DNA of 27,003 nucleotides, taken from Hemicentrotus pulcherrimus (taxonomy: Eukaryota > Echinodermata > Echinoidea > Camarodonta > Strongylocentrotidae). Positions 21,301 to 24,300 of the stretch are shown here, one piece after another; positions within the stretch are counted from its first letter, which is position 1, and every line of letters starts with the position of its first letter. The notes under the pieces were generated by a model. That model worked only from the letters and a program-made list of their open reading frames with translations. It made no database searches and was not told the DNA's origin. Where the stretch lies: the NCBI GenBank assembly GCA_003118195.1, contig BEXV01001471.1, positions 26,998-54,000 on the forward strand, written 5' to 3'. The translations under genes were made by a program, and so were the position numbers.

Positions 21301-24300
21301 AGATGAGAGGGAGCTGTAAAGTGACAAAAATAGATAATGCAAAGTTCAAACAGAATGCATTAGTGTATGCACGTGGTGTCCATTCCCGGCTGAACTCTAG
21401 AGAAATCCCAGAGGGACCCTCGGTTGAAGAGGAATGGGAAAATCTAAAAGGTGCCTTGCATAGTAGTGCTGAAGAAAACGTTGGGTTTAGTAAGAGAAGA
21501 TCCGTAAACCTCGGATAACGGAGGAAATGATAGATAAGATGAATCAAAGAAGAACGCTGAAAAATGACAACTCTGCAGAAGGAAAAAGGGGTTATAAGAG
21601 GCTTAATAACGAACTAAGAAGAGCTACAGACACAGCACGAACTAAATGGTGGGAACAACAATGCAAGGATTTAGAGGATCTAAACCACAGGGGGGGGGGA
21701 ACATACCTTATGTACAATAAAGTGAAAGTTCTTAGTGACGATAATGAACAAAGGGAAAGGAAAGAACAACACAATAGGGGTTCTGGATGCAAATGGAAAA
21801 CTGCTAACCAACCAACGGGACATAGAGGAGAGATGGCGTCAGTACGTAGAGTAGTTGTATGCAAGGAACAACAAACCAGTTGCTCTGCCCTTGGAAATGG
21901 AAGATTATGTCATGGCGGATGACGTTGGTCCTTCCTTACTCCCCGAAGAGGTGCGTGCTTCAGTCTGTCAGTTAAAGGAGAAAAAGGCGGCTGGTGAAGA
22001 TAACATTATGGCTGAAATGCTCAAGAATATGGGGGAAGCTGGCATAATGGCACTGACTGAACTATGTCAACATATATATGAGAAGGGAATCTGGCTAGAT
22101 GATTGGACAAGAAGCCAGTTGATAACCATTAAGAAGACTACAAAGGCAATCAGATGCGAGGATCACTGCACTATCAGCCTGGTATCACATGCCTCAAAAG
22201 TATTGCTGAAGGTACTCTACCATCGGATTGAAGCGAGGTCCAGAGATTTTATTGGAATAGACCACTTTGTCTTTCGAAAAGGGGTCGGCACTCGAGAACC
22301 AATCGCTGTGATGAGAATACTAAGTGAGAGATGTATACAGCATGATCAGGACCTATACATCTGTTCTGTGGACTACGAAAAGGGATTTGATAGTGTCAAT
22401 TGGACTAGGTTGATGGGAGTGCTCTCAGCCATTGGTGTTGATTGGAAAGACCGTAGATTGATTGCATCCTTGTACATGTCTCAGACTGCCAGCGTTCGCG
22501 TTGGAGATGGGGTCTCTGAACCAGCCGTCATTGGACGTGGAACACTCAGGGTGCCTTCTGTCTTCTCTTCAATATCTATGCAGAGGCAATGGTAAGAGAA
22601 GCTCTGACAATGTCAGAAGAAGGAGTGATCATTGGAGGAGTGTTGATTAGGTCTGTACAGTATGCTGATGATAAGGCCACGCTCGCTGTTACTGCCGATG
22701 GTCTTCAAAGACAGATGACACAGATGGATCAAGTGGTCAGGAGCTATGGCATGAGAATCAACGAGAAGAAAACGAAGGTGATGATGATAAGTAAAGCCAA
22801 GACAAAATAAATAACTATCATGATAAATGGCAACAGACTCGTGCAAGTCAGCCACTTCAAATATCTAGGTAGTGTGCTGACTGAGGATGGTAAGTCTGCC
22901 AAAGAGGTCAACTTGCGCTCAGCTCTGGCAAGAGCTGTCTTCTTTCAAAGACAAAATATCCTGATGAGCCACAACATTGATCTTAGTTTCAGAAAACGTC
23001 TTGTACAGTCACTAGCATGGAGTGTACTGTTGTATGGGGCTGAGACGTGGACACTCACTAAAAGGACATACAGCGATTGGAGGCGGTCGAAATGTGGTGC
23101 TGGCGCAAATTACTAGGTGTGTCTTGGAGGGACAAAGTCTCGAATGAAGAGGTGTTGCATCGAGCTCAAGAAAGGCGGATGCTGATTCAAACGATTAGAG
23201 AGAGACAGAAGAAATGGCTTGGACACATAATGCGGCATGATGAGGGTTTGATGCTCAGAGTAATAGAATGTCGTATCCATAGAAAGAAGAAGAGGGGAAG
23301 ACCTCGTAAAGGCTTTCTAGACGATGTTATAACACAGTGTGGAGCAACAGGATATGAAACGATGAAACGTTTGGCCCAATACCGAGGAACTTGGAGAGAA
23401 ACTCGGAGAGACACTTGATATAGAATTTTGAATGGGTCACTGAACCTGTCATAAACTGACAGATCACTATTGATGATGAACAGGAGTCCATCGCTGGAAA
23501 TAGTTAATGGTTCCTGTGATGCTGCGTCAGAAGATTTGAATGCACAGATAGCAGACGACATCAAGACTTTCTCTGCTGATGTGAACGCGGATATCCCGCC
23601 TCTTGACCCACATGATTTGCCTGCGTATCTTTCTTCGCCAGATGCTCCTAAACAAGTAACTGTTTGACAGGTATACAATGAGTTGAAGCAGATCAAACCT
23701 GGCAAATCCGGTGGTCCTGATGGGATACCAGCTCGACTCATCCGAGAGTTCGCCCTCTTGCCACCCCATTGTGTAACATCCTAAATATGTCATATGCGAC
23801 ATGTAGTGTACTATACTATCTTGTTAGAGGAAAGCCATTCTTGTTCCAATACCCAAGGAGCCTCCACCAGTGACAGTTGATAAATTACGCCCAATATTAT
23901 CCTTCACGGACCATTTCGCAAAGATCGCAAACCTTTTTATCGCCAAGCAGGTCATCCACGATATTTCTGCAAAGCTTGATCCGAAGCTGGGCTGTCAACT
24001 ACTCACTGCCTTGTTGATTTTTATCAATTTCCTTGCAAAGAAGGCTGAAACCTCAACTTACAAGTCTACTGTGATTTGCACTGACTTCAAAAAATCATTC
24101 GATCGCGTGAGCCATACAGGTGCCATGACGAAACTGATCCACCTTGGTGTACGGCCCGCAGTCATCTCTTGGATCTGTGATTTCATAACACGGGCCTGAG
24201 TACAGCGTTCGTAATCACGACACTAGACCAGCATAGCAGCGCATCGAAGTCGGAGTGCCGCAGGGTACGCGTCTGGGAACACTGATTTTTCTCGTGTTGA

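Larger units (their letters stand above)
20161..23454 (+). mobile_element. Inner non-LTR retrotransposon, RTE-like, inserted in the outer LINE
   Basis: About 3.3 kb on the plus strand, placed between the endonuclease and RT halves of the outer element. The leader carries tgcggaaggcaacgggaacc (20400-20419), a phrase I associate with this type of element. It then encodes an endonuclease (TWNVRTM) and an RT (YADD). Short matches flank it (actgac at 20154-20159 and 23455-23460) and may be a target-site duplication, but six bases is weak. The clade call rests on the endonuclease and RT wording, which resembles the BovB/RTE group (the type mis-annotated as craniofacial development protein 2). Confidence 0.72.

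Noticed and set aside
20154..23460. ACTGAC on both sides as a proven target-site duplication of the inner element
   Set aside because: Six bases, with imperfect alignment to the element ends, are too short to separate from chance. It is mentioned only as a possibility.
23187..23741. 184-codon minus-strand ORF across the inner/outer LINE junction
   Set aside because: It is antisense to the RTE C-terminal domain and crosses an insertion junction, so it cannot be an ancestral gene.
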